A DNA stretch of 64,000 nucleotides, from the NCBI GenBank assembly GCA_030123565.1, contig CP126122.1, positions 186,001 to 250,000 of the forward strand, given 5' to 3'. The DNA comes from Nitrospira sp. Lineage in GTDB: Bacteria > Nitrospirota > Nitrospiria > Nitrospirales > Nitrospiraceae. The position numbers and the translations under genes are program-made. The notes under the pieces are model-generated. The model was not told the origin of the DNA and did no database searches. It saw nothing but the letters and a program-made list of their open reading frames with translations. Shown piece after piece: positions 36,372-45,210 of the stretch. Every line of letters starts with the position of its first letter. Positions within the stretch are counted from its first letter, which is position 1.

Positions 36372-37298
36372 ATGGATCTCAGCGTCACCATTGCCGGAGT
36401 CACATTCCCAAATTGTTTCATGAACGCATCAGGGGCGCTCTGTGTGACCCGTGAAGAATTGCTTGCGCTCGGCCGCTCCCGCGCCGGCGCCATCGTCACC
36501 AAGTCGATGACGTTGGAGCCACGGATCGGGAACCCCGAACCGCGTTACTTTGGCTTTCCCGGCGGGTCGATCAATTCGATGGGGCTTCCCAATCTCGGCT
36601 ATCGAGCCTATGCGGAACTCATTCCTGAACTTAAACGGTTTGGAAAGCCGGTGATCGCCAGTATTGCTGGCCTCTGTGAGGACGACTTCCTCACCATGGC
36701 ACGGACCATCGATCAGGCGCGGCCTGATCTGATCGAGGTCAATCTGTCCTGTCCGAATATTCCTGGTAAACCCCAGATCGCCTACGATCCTGCCGACTCG
36801 GAGCGGCTCCTCAAGTTGGTGAGGCCCCTCATTACCGTTCCGATGGGGGTGAAACTGCCGCCCTATTTCGATCCGGCTCACCATGCAGTCATGGCCGAGG
36901 TCATACGGCGCAACGGGGTGGATTATCTCAATCTGATCAATTCCGTCGGCAACGGCCTCGTCGTGGATCCTCAGCGCGCCACGCCGGTCATCAAGCCGAA
37001 GGGGGGCTTCGGAGGGTTGGGAGGCTGGTTGATCAAACCGGTCGCGCTGGCCAATGTAAGGGCATTTTGGAAGTTGCTCGAGGGACGTATTCCCATCATC
37101 GGAACCGGCGGGGTCATGCAGGGAGTTGATGCGTTCGAGCACCTGCTCTGCGGTGCAACGGCCGTTCAGGTGGGTACGGCGCTGGTTGAGGAGGGACTGA
37201 CGGTATTTGAGCGGCTGGAGTGTGAATTGACGGAAGAACTTAAAAGGCGGGGCATGCAGTCCCTTCAGGAATGCCGGGGGACCTTGAAGGAACTGTAA
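36372..37298 (+). CDS. pyrD: Dihydroorotate dehydrogenase, class 1A-like
   Basis: 308 residues from ATG at 36372 (MDLSVTIAGVTFPNCFMNASGALC), following GAAAGGA. It oxidises dihydroorotate in pyrimidine synthesis. Class 1 enzymes use a catalytic Cys; here Cys127 lies in IEVNLSCPNIPGKPQIAYD, the form typical of class 1A (Lactococcus-like, fumarate as acceptor). FMN-binding regions KSMTLEP, GGFGGLGG and GTGGVMQGVDAFEHLLCGATAVQVGTAL are present. No pyrK partner is near, as expected for 1A. Fifteen bases after the ATPase. Confidence 0.93.
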   Translation: MDLSVTIAGVTFPNCFMNASGALCVTREELLALGRSRAGAIVTKSMTLEPRIGNPEPRYFGFPGGSINSMGLPNLGYRAYAELIPELKRFGKPVIASIAGLCEDDFLTMARTIDQARPDLIEVNLSCPNIPGKPQIAYDPADSERLLKLVRPLITVPMGVKLPPYFDPAHHAVMAEVIRRNGVDYLNLINSVGNGLVVDPQRATPVIKPKGGFGGLGGWLIKPVALANVRAFWKLLEGRIPIIGTGGVMQGVDAFEHLLCGATAVQVGTALVEEGLTVFERLECELTEELKRRGMQSLQECRGTLKEL

Positions 37299-37339
37299 TC
37301 GACAGTGGCGGGAGCCCGGCGAGCGGTCTTCCTGCGTGA

Positions 37340-37675
37340 TTATTTGAAAGCAAAGTCCTTCGAGAGAAAACCGTGCTGCAGCGCTTGACGGAGCAGTTGG
37401 GCGACGTTGCGGACCTTCAATCGCCGCATCAGATTGAATCGGTGCACCTCCACCGTCCGCACGCTGATCCCCAGGCGGCGAGCGATGTCGCGGTTGGTAT
37501 TGCCTTGCGACACCAGTTTCAGAATCTCTTGCTGCCGCGGCGTCAGCCCGTTCGATCGTTTGCCGGTCGGCTTATGCGGCTTGGCAGGTTTTGTGACCCG
37601 CCTGGCCTTGGTCGACTTGGCGGTCTTGATCGTCCTCACGGTTTTCTTGGAGCGAACTCGTTTGCGTGGTTTCAT
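37340..37675 (-). CDS. Orphan LuxR-type HTH protein with lysine-rich N-terminus
   Basis: 111 residues from ATG at 37675. The first 45 residues are very basic (MKPRKRVRSKKTVRTIKTAK, KPAKPHKPTGKRSNG), resembling histone-like tails. The remainder is a LuxR/GerE domain: LTPRQQEILKLVSQGNTNRDIARRLGISVRTVEVHRFNLMRRLKV followed by NVAQLLRQALQHG. No sensor domain. The tail could bind DNA or RNA non-specifically. It lies antisense-oriented between pyrD and the permease gene and is related in design to the protein at 3281. Confidence 0.85.
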   Translation of the reverse strand: MKPRKRVRSKKTVRTIKTAKSTKARRVTKPAKPHKPTGKRSNGLTPRQQEILKLVSQGNTNRDIARRLGISVRTVEVHRFNLMRRLKVRNVAQLLRQALQHGFLSKDFAFK

Positions 37676-37760
37676 AGGGTTGTGTGTCCCAAATTCTACT
37701 GTTAGTAATCCTAGCATACCTGGGTAAATCTGTAAAAACAATTACTGGACCTCCGCCTGA

Positions 37761-40427
37761 ATGGGCTTCATCATGTCGCTGGTCCCCTCTGCCTTAGTCG
37801 CAGTCTGCACTCGTCTCGGGTGGGCGCACCTCTCCACGCGCCCCGGACGCACGCTTCTCACGATCATCGGGGTCGGGTTGGGGGTTGCGGCAACGATCGC
37901 CGTCCAGACCGCCAATGTGGATGTCCTCCGCTCCTTCGAGGAATCGGTCTTGAGCGTGGCCGGTCCCGTCACGCTGGAGGTATCGGCCGGAGAGTCTGGC
38001 ATGGACGAGCGTCTGATCGCCGACGTCAGGACCATCGAGGGGGTGGAATCGGCCAGGCCGGTGGTTGAAGTCGGCGTACGTGTGGCCGAAGGTGCCGGAC
38101 GTACCCACTCGTTCCTGATTCTCGGAGTGGATTTGCTGGAAGAATTGAACTCGATGCGGGACCGCATTCCCGCCACGCTCGATGCACTCAAAAATTCAGG
38201 GAAAGGAGATGGGTTGGAGGGCCTGCTGACCCCGAACGGCCTCTTGATGGGCCAGGCCCTTGCGTCGGATATCGGGATCGGAGCAGGGAAAGAGCTTGCC
38301 CTTCAAGCCGGCGGCCGCGAGGTCTCCGTCTCGATTCTGGCGGTCATGGATCGCCGGGCCGGCCCACCGTCGATATGGGATCGCTTGGCCGTGATGGACA
38401 TCGCTGCCGCGCAACGGATCTTCGGCCTGAGTGGTCGCTTGGATCGCATCGATGTCGTCACCAGGCCCTCTGCGTCGGTCGAACAGGTCGCGGAGGCGAT
38501 ACAGCGGGTCCTGCCTCCGGCTGTGACTGTGCGCCGTCCGATCCAACGCAGCCGGCAGGTCGAAGCCATGGTCGGCGCGTTTCAATTGAATTTATCCGTG
38601 CTGAGCATGGTGGGGCTGCTGGTCGGCATATTCCTGATCTATAACACCGTGTCCTTTACGGTGGCGCAGCGACGGCGTGAAGTGGGGATCCTGCGCGCAA
38701 TCGGGATGTCGGAGCCCATGGTCGTCGGGCTCTTTCTCGCAGAGGCCGGACTCTTCGGCCTGGCGGGAGGATTGCTCGGGGGTGGACTGGGGCTGGTGTT
38801 GGGGAATGTGCTCGTCGGCCTGGTCGGGCGGACGGTCCAAGACCTCTATGTCCCGTTGACAGACCTGCCGAAGACATTCGGTTTTCCCCCCGGATCGGGC
38901 CGGATGTTTCTTGAAGCGGTCGTGATCGGCAGCGGGGTCTCCATGTTGGGCGCGCTGAGCCCCAGTCTGGATGCCGGTCGAACCATCATCGTCGCGGCCC
39001 TTGCTCCAGGCGAATACGATGTCGCGCAACAGGTGCGTGCTGCGTCACTGGGTATCGCAGGGTGGGTTCTGCTGATGATCGCACTGGGGTCTGTCTTTAC
39101 CGGGCCGGTGGGCGGGGTGCCGGTCTTCGGGTACCTGGCGACCTTCTGCGTCCTGGCCGGACTTTCCTGTCTGGTGCCGATCCTGATGCAACAGTTCTGT
39201 CGCACGCGAGAGTTGGGAACGTCTATTCACGCGCCTTCGTTGGGGGGCGCGATTCGCCACATCGCACGGGAGCAGACCACGCGGGGGATCGGACGGAATG
39301 CGGTCACCGTCTCTGCATTCCTTGTCGGGGTGGCCATCATGGTCGGAGTGATGGTGATGATCAGGAGCTTTCGCGACACGGTCGAGATCTGGATCGATCA
39401 AACCGTCATGGCGGATTTCATCGTGGCGCCGACCGGGTGGCCGCATGTCGTCCAGAGTGGGACGTTGAACAACAGCCTTCCTTCTGCCTGGCGGACCAAA
39501 TTGGCCGGCACGGCAGAGGTGTCGGCGGTCGATGCCTATCGCGATGTTCGCATCGAACTGCAAGGCCGACCGGTCGCGCTGGTGTCTCGGGATCTGGCCC
39601 TCCATGCCGCAAGGAGCCGTTACCTCTTCGTCGAGGGGGAATCGGCGGCAATCCTGGCTCGTGCCGCGGCAGGAGAAGGGGCGATTCTTTCGGAGGTGTT
39701 GGCCGATCACCTGCAGGTGACCAGAGGAAGCCGATTGTCGGTGATGACGCCGGCGGGGGAACAATCGCTGGCCGTCCTGGGGGTCTTTTTCGACTATGCC
39801 ACGGACGGCGGGAAACTCGTCATCGATCGATCCCTCTATCGACAATGGTGGGACGACGAGGGCGTGACGGTATTCCCTGTCTACATCGTACCGGGCGTCG
39901 ACCTGGAGCAGGCTCGGAACAGCATTCTCAGAACCTTGGCCCAGGACTCCCAAGGGGAACTGTTACCGACCCTGTTGAGCAATGCGGAATTGCGACAGGA
40001 GATCCTCCGGATCTTCGATCGAACGTTCACATTGACCTATGTGTTGGAGGCCATCGCAGTGATCATTGCCATGTTGGGGATCATCAACACGCTGGTCACG
40101 TCCGTGGTGGAACGGCGTCGTGAGTTGGCCACCCTCCAGGCGCTGGGGAGCAGTCGCGGACAGATTACAGCGCTGATCCTCTGGGAGGCCGGGTATCTCG
40201 GACTGCTGGGGACGGCGATGGGATTGCTCGGAGGGCTCGCCCTGGCATGGATACTCATCAGGGTCATCAACCGCCAATCGTTCGGCTGGACGATCCAAGT
40301 CTCATGGCCGCTCGGCCTCATGGCCGAAGTCGCGGCCCTGGCCTTAATCGCATCACTCCTTGCCGGGTTCTGGCCTGCCCGTTGGGCCGCCAGGCAACCG
40401 CTGGTCGAGGGACTGCGTTACGAATGA
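37761..40427 (+). CDS. Large FtsX/MacB-type ABC transporter permease
   Basis: 888 residues. Two FtsX-type membrane units in tandem: TM near the N-terminus (LLTIIGVGLGVAATIAVQ), a periplasmic domain, three helices about residues 270-400 (LSMVGLLVGIFLIYNTVSFTVAQRRREVGILRAIG), then a second set beginning near 500 (GRNAVTVSAFLVGVAIMVGVMVM) and ending YVLEAIAVIIAMLGIINTLVTSVVERRRELATLQALG, and the WAARQPLVEGLRYE ending. Related to LolC/LolE and lipid/lipoprotein extruding permeases. Probable partner of the ATPase at 35653. Confidence 0.88.
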   Translation: MGFIMSLVPSALVAVCTRLGWAHLSTRPGRTLLTIIGVGLGVAATIAVQTANVDVLRSFEESVLSVAGPVTLEVSAGESGMDERLIADVRTIEGVESARPVVEVGVRVAEGAGRTHSFLILGVDLLEELNSMRDRIPATLDALKNSGKGDGLEGLLTPNGLLMGQALASDIGIGAGKELALQAGGREVSVSILAVMDRRAGPPSIWDRLAVMDIAAAQRIFGLSGRLDRIDVVTRPSASVEQVAEAIQRVLPPAVTVRRPIQRSRQVEAMVGAFQLNLSVLSMVGLLVGIFLIYNTVSFTVAQRRREVGILRAIGMSEPMVVGLFLAEAGLFGLAGGLLGGGLGLVLGNVLVGLVGRTVQDLYVPLTDLPKTFGFPPGSGRMFLEAVVIGSGVSMLGALSPSLDAGRTIIVAALAPGEYDVAQQVRAASLGIAGWVLLMIALGSVFTGPVGGVPVFGYLATFCVLAGLSCLVPILMQQFCRTRELGTSIHAPSLGGAIRHIAREQTTRGIGRNAVTVSAFLVGVAIMVGVMVMIRSFRDTVEIWIDQTVMADFIVAPTGWPHVVQSGTLNNSLPSAWRTKLAGTAEVSAVDAYRDVRIELQGRPVALVSRDLALHAARSRYLFVEGESAAILARAAAGEGAILSEVLADHLQVTRGSRLSVMTPAGEQSLAVLGVFFDYATDGGKLVIDRSLYRQWWDDEGVTVFPVYIVPGVDLEQARNSILRTLAQDSQGELLPTLLSNAELRQEILRIFDRTFTLTYVLEAIAVIIAMLGIINTLVTSVVERRRELATLQALGSSRGQITALILWEAGYLGLLGTAMGLLGGLALAWILIRVINRQSFGWTIQVSWPLGLMAEVAALALIASLLAGFWPARWAARQPLVEGLRYE

Positions 40428-41452
40428 AGGCCGACGGCTGACTGAGAGGTTTGCTCCGATCCCTGTGTGATGGGAAGTGCGTCCACCTGGATGTCGAAGC
40501 CGAGGTCCTCGATCATCCGCCAGACTTCCGGCGCGGGCTGGCCCGGTGTGGTGAGGTAGCCGTTCACAAACACCGAATCCGCCGGGTAGAGTGCCAACGG
40601 CTGCAAGCTGCGCAGATTGTGCTCCCGCCCGCCGGCGATCCGAATTTCCGTCCGCGGATGCAGGAAGCGGAAGAGGCAGAGTGCCTTCAGGCACCGTTGC
40701 GGCGTGAGGACGTCGCAACGTTCCAGCGGGGTACCGGAAGCCGGATGGAGGGTATTGATCGGAATCGAGTCCGGTTTGACCTCACGGAGCGCCAAGGCCA
40801 GATCGATCAAGTCCTCGTCGCTTTCGCCCATGCCCACGATGCCGCCCGAACAAATTTCAAGCCCGGCCGTCCGCGCATGCCGAATCGTGGCCAGCCGGTC
40901 TTGGAAGGTGTGGGTGGTGCAGATCGAGGGGTGATAGGCCTCGCTCGTGTTCAAGTTGTGGTTGATGCGATCGACTCCGGCCGCTTTCAGGTCCTTCGCC
41001 TGGCGTTCGTTGAGGAGCCCTAAGGAACAGCAGATCTGAATCGGGACTTCCTGCTTGATGGACCGCACGGCCGAGGCGATGTCGTCGATCTCTCGATCCA
41101 ACGGACTGCGTCCGCTGATGACGATGCAGTAACGCTGTGCCTTGGCGGCGGCAGCGCGTCTGGCTCCGGTCACCATCTGATCGTGGGGGAGCAGGCCGTA
41201 CCGTTCGATCGGGGCCGTCGAGACGGCCGATTGCGAACAGTAGTGGCAATCTTCCTGGCAGGCGCCGCTCTTGGCGTTCAGCAACATCTGCAGGCGAACC
41301 GTCTTGCCGAAGTACCGTTCGCGGACTTGGAAAGCGGCCTGCAAGAGTTCGAGCAGTCGAGAGTCCGATGCCTTCAATACGGCGAGGCTTTCCTCTCTGG
41401 TGAGCAATTCGTCCCGCAAGGCCTTGTCGGCCAGGATTGTGAAGTCAGTCAT
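40418..41452 (-). CDS. bioB: Biotin synthase
   Basis: 344 residues from ATG at 41452 (MTDFTILADKAL), with GAGGAG eight bases ahead. The radical SAM motif is Cys65-X3-Cys69-X2-Cys72 in SGACQEDCHYCSQ. Further BioB stretches: GRSPLDREIDDIASAVRSI, INHNLNTSEAYHPSI and CSGGIVGMGESDEDLIDLAL; the second-cluster ligands CCSLG and RIAGGR also fit. It converts dethiobiotin to biotin. The frame is open far upstream, but that part is the shadow of the next gene. Last gene of the rplU cluster; its end overlaps the permease end by ten bases. Confidence 0.97.
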   Translation of the reverse strand: MTDFTILADKALRDELLTREESLAVLKASDSRLLELLQAAFQVRERYFGKTVRLQMLLNAKSGACQEDCHYCSQSAVSTAPIERYGLLPHDQMVTGARRAAAAKAQRYCIVISGRSPLDREIDDIASAVRSIKQEVPIQICCSLGLLNERQAKDLKAAGVDRINHNLNTSEAYHPSICTTHTFQDRLATIRHARTAGLEICSGGIVGMGESDEDLIDLALALREVKPDSIPINTLHPASGTPLERCDVLTPQRCLKALCLFRFLHPRTEIRIAGGREHNLRSLQPLALYPADSVFVNGYLTTPGQPAPEVWRMIEDLGFDIQVDALPITQGSEQTSQSAVGLHS

Positions 41453-41546
41453 GCAGGCTACTCCTCGAAAAGACAGATCAAATCCCACCGACCGATTTTC
41501 ACTCTCTGTTGGTGGGGCAGGTCTATAAAAAAGAGCGGGGGAAACC

Positions 41547-42947
41547 CTACACGGTTTCAAATGGAGATGCAATGCCTTGATAGGGAACGGCACGGATGCG
41601 TGAAGGCTGGCCGTCTCGATCCGGCTCAGGCTTGTTGGCATCTCTCCAGGGGAGGGCGACGTAGGTGTTCCAGCGTCCACACCGCTTGCAGCGGCCGGAC
41701 CACTCGGCGAGTTCGTGGTGGCACTGGGTGCAGAGATAGGGCACCACCACCCGCTTCCTGAAGCCAAGGGCCTTCTTGAGTTCTCCCACTGCTTCATCCA
41801 TCCGCTGCTTGCGCAGATACAGGTTGGCCATGATTTTGTGATAATCGACGAGTTGCTCCTGTGTCCCGTCGAGGGTCGAAAGCACGTCATAGGCCTCATC
41901 CACCATCTCGAGGCGATAATAGAGTTTGCCGAGGTAGAACTGGACCACGGCGTTGTGGGGATCTTGCCGGAGCGCCTCCTGGTAGACCCGGATGATCTCG
42001 TCCGGTTCTCCCAGCTCGAGGAAGAGTTCTTCCAGGCGATGGAGGATGATGACACTGCGTGTCTTCGCATAGATCTTTTTGAGAATTTCGACCGCGTTCT
42101 TGGTTTTACCCTCTCGCACGAGAATCTCTCCGATGCCGATGTAGGCCGGCAAAAACGTGCGGTCTTTTTTGATCGCGCCCCGAAAGTAGCGGCGGGCCTT
42201 GTCGGGATGGCCGCGCTCCAGCAGTTGGCGCCCGACCTCGTACATACAGCCGAGCAGGAGATTGGCTTCGGCCCGCCGTTCGCTTTCCGGCAAATTGGCC
42301 TTGGCCAGCCGGTGTTGAATTTCGAGCGCATCACTCCATTTCTCAAGGCGGATGTAGAGGTCGCGTTTGCGGATCAAGGCCATCAGGTTGTCCGGCTCGA
42401 TGCGGAGGATGTCCTGCAGCGTTTGAAGCGCGTCTTCGTACCGTCGCGCACCCTCCAGGTCTTTGGCCAACTCGAGGAGGACTTCCACATTGCGGTCTTC
42501 GATGCGATGGGCTTGCTGGTGGAGGCGGATAGCCTCTGTAAAGTTGTTTTCCGCCCGATAGATGTTCCCCAGCCACAGCAGCGAATCTGTCCGGTTGGGA
42601 TCGATCACGAGGGCCCGCTCGAACAGGCGCACTGCATCCGCAGTCCGTTTGGACATGAAGGCGTGCGTGCCGTCCCGGTGCAAGGCATCGACCTTTTCCT
42701 TGCGGCGGACCAGGCGGTTGGTGCGCCAATTGAGGAAGACATGGGAGGTTTCTTTGATCGTGACGATGAGGGCCACCAGAACGGCGCCCAGGGCCATCGA
42801 CAACAACACCAAGGTCACGGGGCTCAGTTCGAACAGGGCGTCGGGGCTGGTTCGGATGGCAATTGTGCCGGGGTTCAGTTCACGGAAGTAACTGTAGAGA
42901 AAGACGCCGAGGCTGACGAGGAAGATCGTGGAGAGCAGCCGAAACAT
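41547..42947 (-). CDS. LapA-LapB-like membrane-anchored TPR protein
   Basis: 466 residues. Two N-terminal helices (MFRLLSTIFLVSLGVFLYSYF, then LSPVTLVLLSMALGAVLVALIVTIK) with NPGTIAIR between match LapA (DUF1049). The next 320 residues are TPRs (TADAVRLFERALVIDPNRTDSL, NFTEAIRLHQQAHRIEDRN, RYEDALQTLQDILRIEPDN). A rubredoxin-like zinc pair closes the domain: CTQC...CKRC. That order, TM-TPR-zinc, is LapB/YciM, which in E. coli controls LpxC stability and LPS balance. Here LapA and LapB seem fused. Two bases after rsfS. Confidence 0.85.
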   Translation of the reverse strand: MFRLLSTIFLVSLGVFLYSYFRELNPGTIAIRTSPDALFELSPVTLVLLSMALGAVLVALIVTIKETSHVFLNWRTNRLVRRKEKVDALHRDGTHAFMSKRTADAVRLFERALVIDPNRTDSLLWLGNIYRAENNFTEAIRLHQQAHRIEDRNVEVLLELAKDLEGARRYEDALQTLQDILRIEPDNLMALIRKRDLYIRLEKWSDALEIQHRLAKANLPESERRAEANLLLGCMYEVGRQLLERGHPDKARRYFRGAIKKDRTFLPAYIGIGEILVREGKTKNAVEILKKIYAKTRSVIILHRLEELFLELGEPDEIIRVYQEALRQDPHNAVVQFYLGKLYYRLEMVDEAYDVLSTLDGTQEQLVDYHKIMANLYLRKQRMDEAVGELKKALGFRKRVVVPYLCTQCHHELAEWSGRCKRCGRWNTYVALPWRDANKPEPDRDGQPSRIRAVPYQGIASPFETV

Positions 42948-42948
42948 G

Positions 42949-43368
42949 CTAGACCCGTTTCCGGGTGCGAGCCGGACGTGCTGCAGCCCGTGCAGGCCGG
43001 GCGGCCTTCAAGGCGCGCTCTTCCGGCAACGAGACCTGTCCTGCGTCGCCCCACAACCGTTCGAGGGCGTAGTGTTCGCGAATATCCTTCTGAAAAATGT
43101 GAACGACGACGTCACCAAAATCCATCACGACCCATTTGGCCGACGAGGCGCCTTCAATGCTGAGAGGGGCCTCTCCTTGCACGGTGAGGCACTCGCAAAC
43201 ATGGTCGGCAATCGCCCGAGCTTGGCGCTCCGATTCCCCGGAAGCGATGACCAGATAGTCGGCGACAGAAGTCAGTGTGGCGATATGCAGGATCAGGACA
43301 TCGGTGGCCTTCTTGTCCAGGATGGCGCTTGCCACCGCGAGAGCCTTATCCTTTGCTTCAAGTACGAT
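42949..43368 (-). CDS. rsfS: Ribosomal silencing factor RsfS, atypical start
   Basis: 139 residues if begun at ATC 43368 (IVLEAKDKALAVASAILDKKATDVLILHI). The RsfS core is clear: ILDKKATDVLILHIATLTSVADYLVIASGESERQARAIADHV and AKWVVMDFGDVVVHIFQKDIREHYALERLW. RsfS binds L14 and blocks subunit joining. The nearest in-frame ATG/GTG is GTG at 43488, 40 codons inside nadD and lacking a ribosome binding site. GGGAGG ends six bases before ATC, so ATC or the overlapping region may be the true start. Basic tail RPARAAARPARTRKRV. Confidence 0.85.
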   Translation of the reverse strand: MVLEAKDKALAVASAILDKKATDVLILHIATLTSVADYLVIASGESERQARAIADHVCECLTVQGEAPLSIEGASSAKWVVMDFGDVVVHIFQKDIREHYALERLWGDAGQVSLPEERALKAARPARAAARPARTRKRV

Positions 43369-44038
43369 CGTGGTCCTCCCTGTATAACCCCTCGCGAAGT
43401 ATATAGGATTCGACAGGGGGGGGCAACAGATTTGCCAGAGGGCTGCCCTCCTGAAGACGTTTCCTGATCTCCGACGCAGAGACTTCACAGGGCGGCAATC
43501 GAAGGAAGGTCAGCGTCCGGCCGTTCGCAAGGCCCACATCCGCCCGCTCCTGCCTGGCCATATCCAGCGCGATCACGCTGTCTTCCGGAACCGAATGAAA
43601 CAGTGGGATCGACGCCAGGGTTCGAAAGCTGACGGAAGGTCGTGAAATGACCACGAAATGGCAGCTCGCGAGCAGGGTTTCGGCATCCTTCCAGGACGGC
43701 AGGTCCAGAAATGCATCCAACCCGATGATAAAAAAGATGGTGGTCGCCGGCCCATATTCCTGCTGAATCGCGCGGACTGTGTCGATCGAATAGGATTTGC
43801 CGGGACGGCGGATTTCTAGGTCCGTGAGGGCGAATCCCGGCCTGTCTTGAATCGCCAGTTGGACCATTCGGTAGCGATGCCGGGCGGCCGCCAAGGTGCC
43901 GGATTGTTTGTGGGGAGGATCCCCGGTCGGGACGAAGAGGATCCGGTCCAATTGCAGGAGCTGCTGAGCGGAGTGCGCGATCGAGAGATGGCACCGGTGG
44001 ATCGGATTAAAGCTGCCGCCCAAGAGTCCGAGCTTCAT
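43358..44038 (-). CDS. nadD: Nicotinate-nucleotide adenylyltransferase
   Basis: 226 residues. It joins nicotinate mononucleotide to AMP in NAD synthesis. The nucleotidyltransferase motif MKLGLLGGSFNPIHRCHLSIA at the N-terminus contains GSFNPIHxxH. The fingerprint FFIIGLDAFLDLPSWKDAETLL and the C-terminal LPPCEVSASEIRKRLQEG complete the family pattern. It overlaps the rsfS start region by 11 bases, and proB stops 35 bases upstream. nadA lies 22 kb away. Confidence 0.95.
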   Translation of the reverse strand: MKLGLLGGSFNPIHRCHLSIAHSAQQLLQLDRILFVPTGDPPHKQSGTLAAARHRYRMVQLAIQDRPGFALTDLEIRRPGKSYSIDTVRAIQQEYGPATTIFFIIGLDAFLDLPSWKDAETLLASCHFVVISRPSVSFRTLASIPLFHSVPEDSVIALDMARQERADVGLANGRTLTFLRLPPCEVSASEIRKRLQEGSPLANLLPPPVESYILREGLYREDHDRT

Positions 44039-44073
44039 CGATCACGGTCCATGCGATCGTTCCGGTTCTCCAT

Positions 44074-45210
44074 CTAGGAGTGGTGCGGGGCGAGCAGGGC
44101 GAGGTTGTCCCGGTGGATGACCTCTTCATATTCCTGCAGGCCGGGAATTTTTTGAATGTCGGCGGTCTTGAGGCCCTTGATGCGGGTCAGGACGATCGAG
44201 GAGAAGTTGACCAATCCCTTCGCAAATTCCTTTCCGTCTGGTGTGGTGCAGGTCACGGGGTCGCCGGCCTCGAAGTGGCCGGTCACATCGAGGATGCCCG
44301 ATGCCAGCAGGCTCTTGCCTTTCTGTACCAGCGCTTCGACGGCTCCCTCATCCAGCTGAACCTGGCCGCGGGGACGCAAGGTAAAGGCGATCCAATGTTT
44401 CCGGCTGTTCATGCGTCGTTCTCGGGCAAGAAACAGGCTGCCGCCTGGTTTGCCGCAGAGGACGTCCGGGAGCAATCTGGTCTGCGTTCCGTTGAGAATC
44501 AGGGTGGGCACTCCGTACTCCCCCACCTTCTTGGCCGCCCGCACCTTGGTGGCCATGCCGCCGGTGCCTTCGAAGGTGGAGGACACCCCGGCCCGCCGTT
44601 CGATGTCTTCCGTGATGTGATCGATGAGCGGAATCAGCGTGGCGGTTGTGTCCTTGCGGGGGTCTGCGGTGAAGAGGCCGTCCACATCGGAAAGAATGAC
44701 GAGCAGATCCGCATCCACCAGGTGCGCGACTTGGGCCGCGAGGGTATCGTTGTCGCCCACGCGGATTTCTTCGACCGCAACCGTGTCGTTTTCATTGATG
44801 ATGGGAATGACGCCGAACTTGATCAAGGTTGTGAGGGTGTGCCGCGCGTTCAGAAATCGTCGCCGATCCGCCAGGTCTTCGTGGGTCAGGAGGACTTGCG
44901 CGACGCGCAGCGACAACCGTTCGAAGGCCTTCTCGTAGGCCCACATGAGGTGGCTTTGACCGACCGCAGCGGCGGCTTGTTTGACCGGCAGGCTCTTGGG
45001 ATATTCGCGCAGGTCGAGTTTCTTGATGCCGGACACGACTGCGCCGGACGACACCACCAACGCCTCGCGCCCTTGCGCCCGTACGTCTGCAATTTCACCG
45101 GCGAGCCGCTCGATCCGTTCGGCGCTCAGGCCGGTTTCGCGTGAGGCGACCAGGCTGCTCCCGATCTTGATGACCACGCGTTTGGCTTGTCTTAGGAGTT
45201 CGTCTCGCAC
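44074..45210 (-). CDS. proB: Glutamate 5-kinase
   Basis: 378 residues from GTG at 45210 (VRDELLRQAKRVVIKIGSSLV), inside the obgE end; longer frames are unlike the family. First step of proline synthesis. The amino-acid kinase core shows VVIKIGSSL, VVSSGAVVSG, INENDTVAVEEIRVGDNDTLAAQVAHLVDADLLVILSDVDGL and GTGGMATKVRAAK. Residues about 280-360 are a PUA domain (KGKSLLASGILDVTGHFEAGDPV). proA is not in the window. Confidence 0.95.
   Translation of the reverse strand: MRDELLRQAKRVVIKIGSSLVASRETGLSAERIERLAGEIADVRAQGREALVVSSGAVVSGIKKLDLREYPKSLPVKQAAAAVGQSHLMWAYEKAFERLSLRVAQVLLTHEDLADRRRFLNARHTLTTLIKFGVIPIINENDTVAVEEIRVGDNDTLAAQVAHLVDADLLVILSDVDGLFTADPRKDTTATLIPLIDHITEDIERRAGVSSTFEGTGGMATKVRAAKKVGEYGVPTLILNGTQTRLLPDVLCGKPGGSLFLARERRMNSRKHWIAFTLRPRGQVQLDEGAVEALVQKGKSLLASGILDVTGHFEAGDPVTCTTPDGKEFAKGLVNFSSIVLTRIKGLKTADIQKIPGLQEYEEVIHRDNLALLAPHHS

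Noticed and set aside
41453-42346. Apparent 298-residue N-terminal extension of BioB
   Set aside because: It is the shadow of the LapAB-like gene; BioB starts with a good ribosome binding site at 41452.
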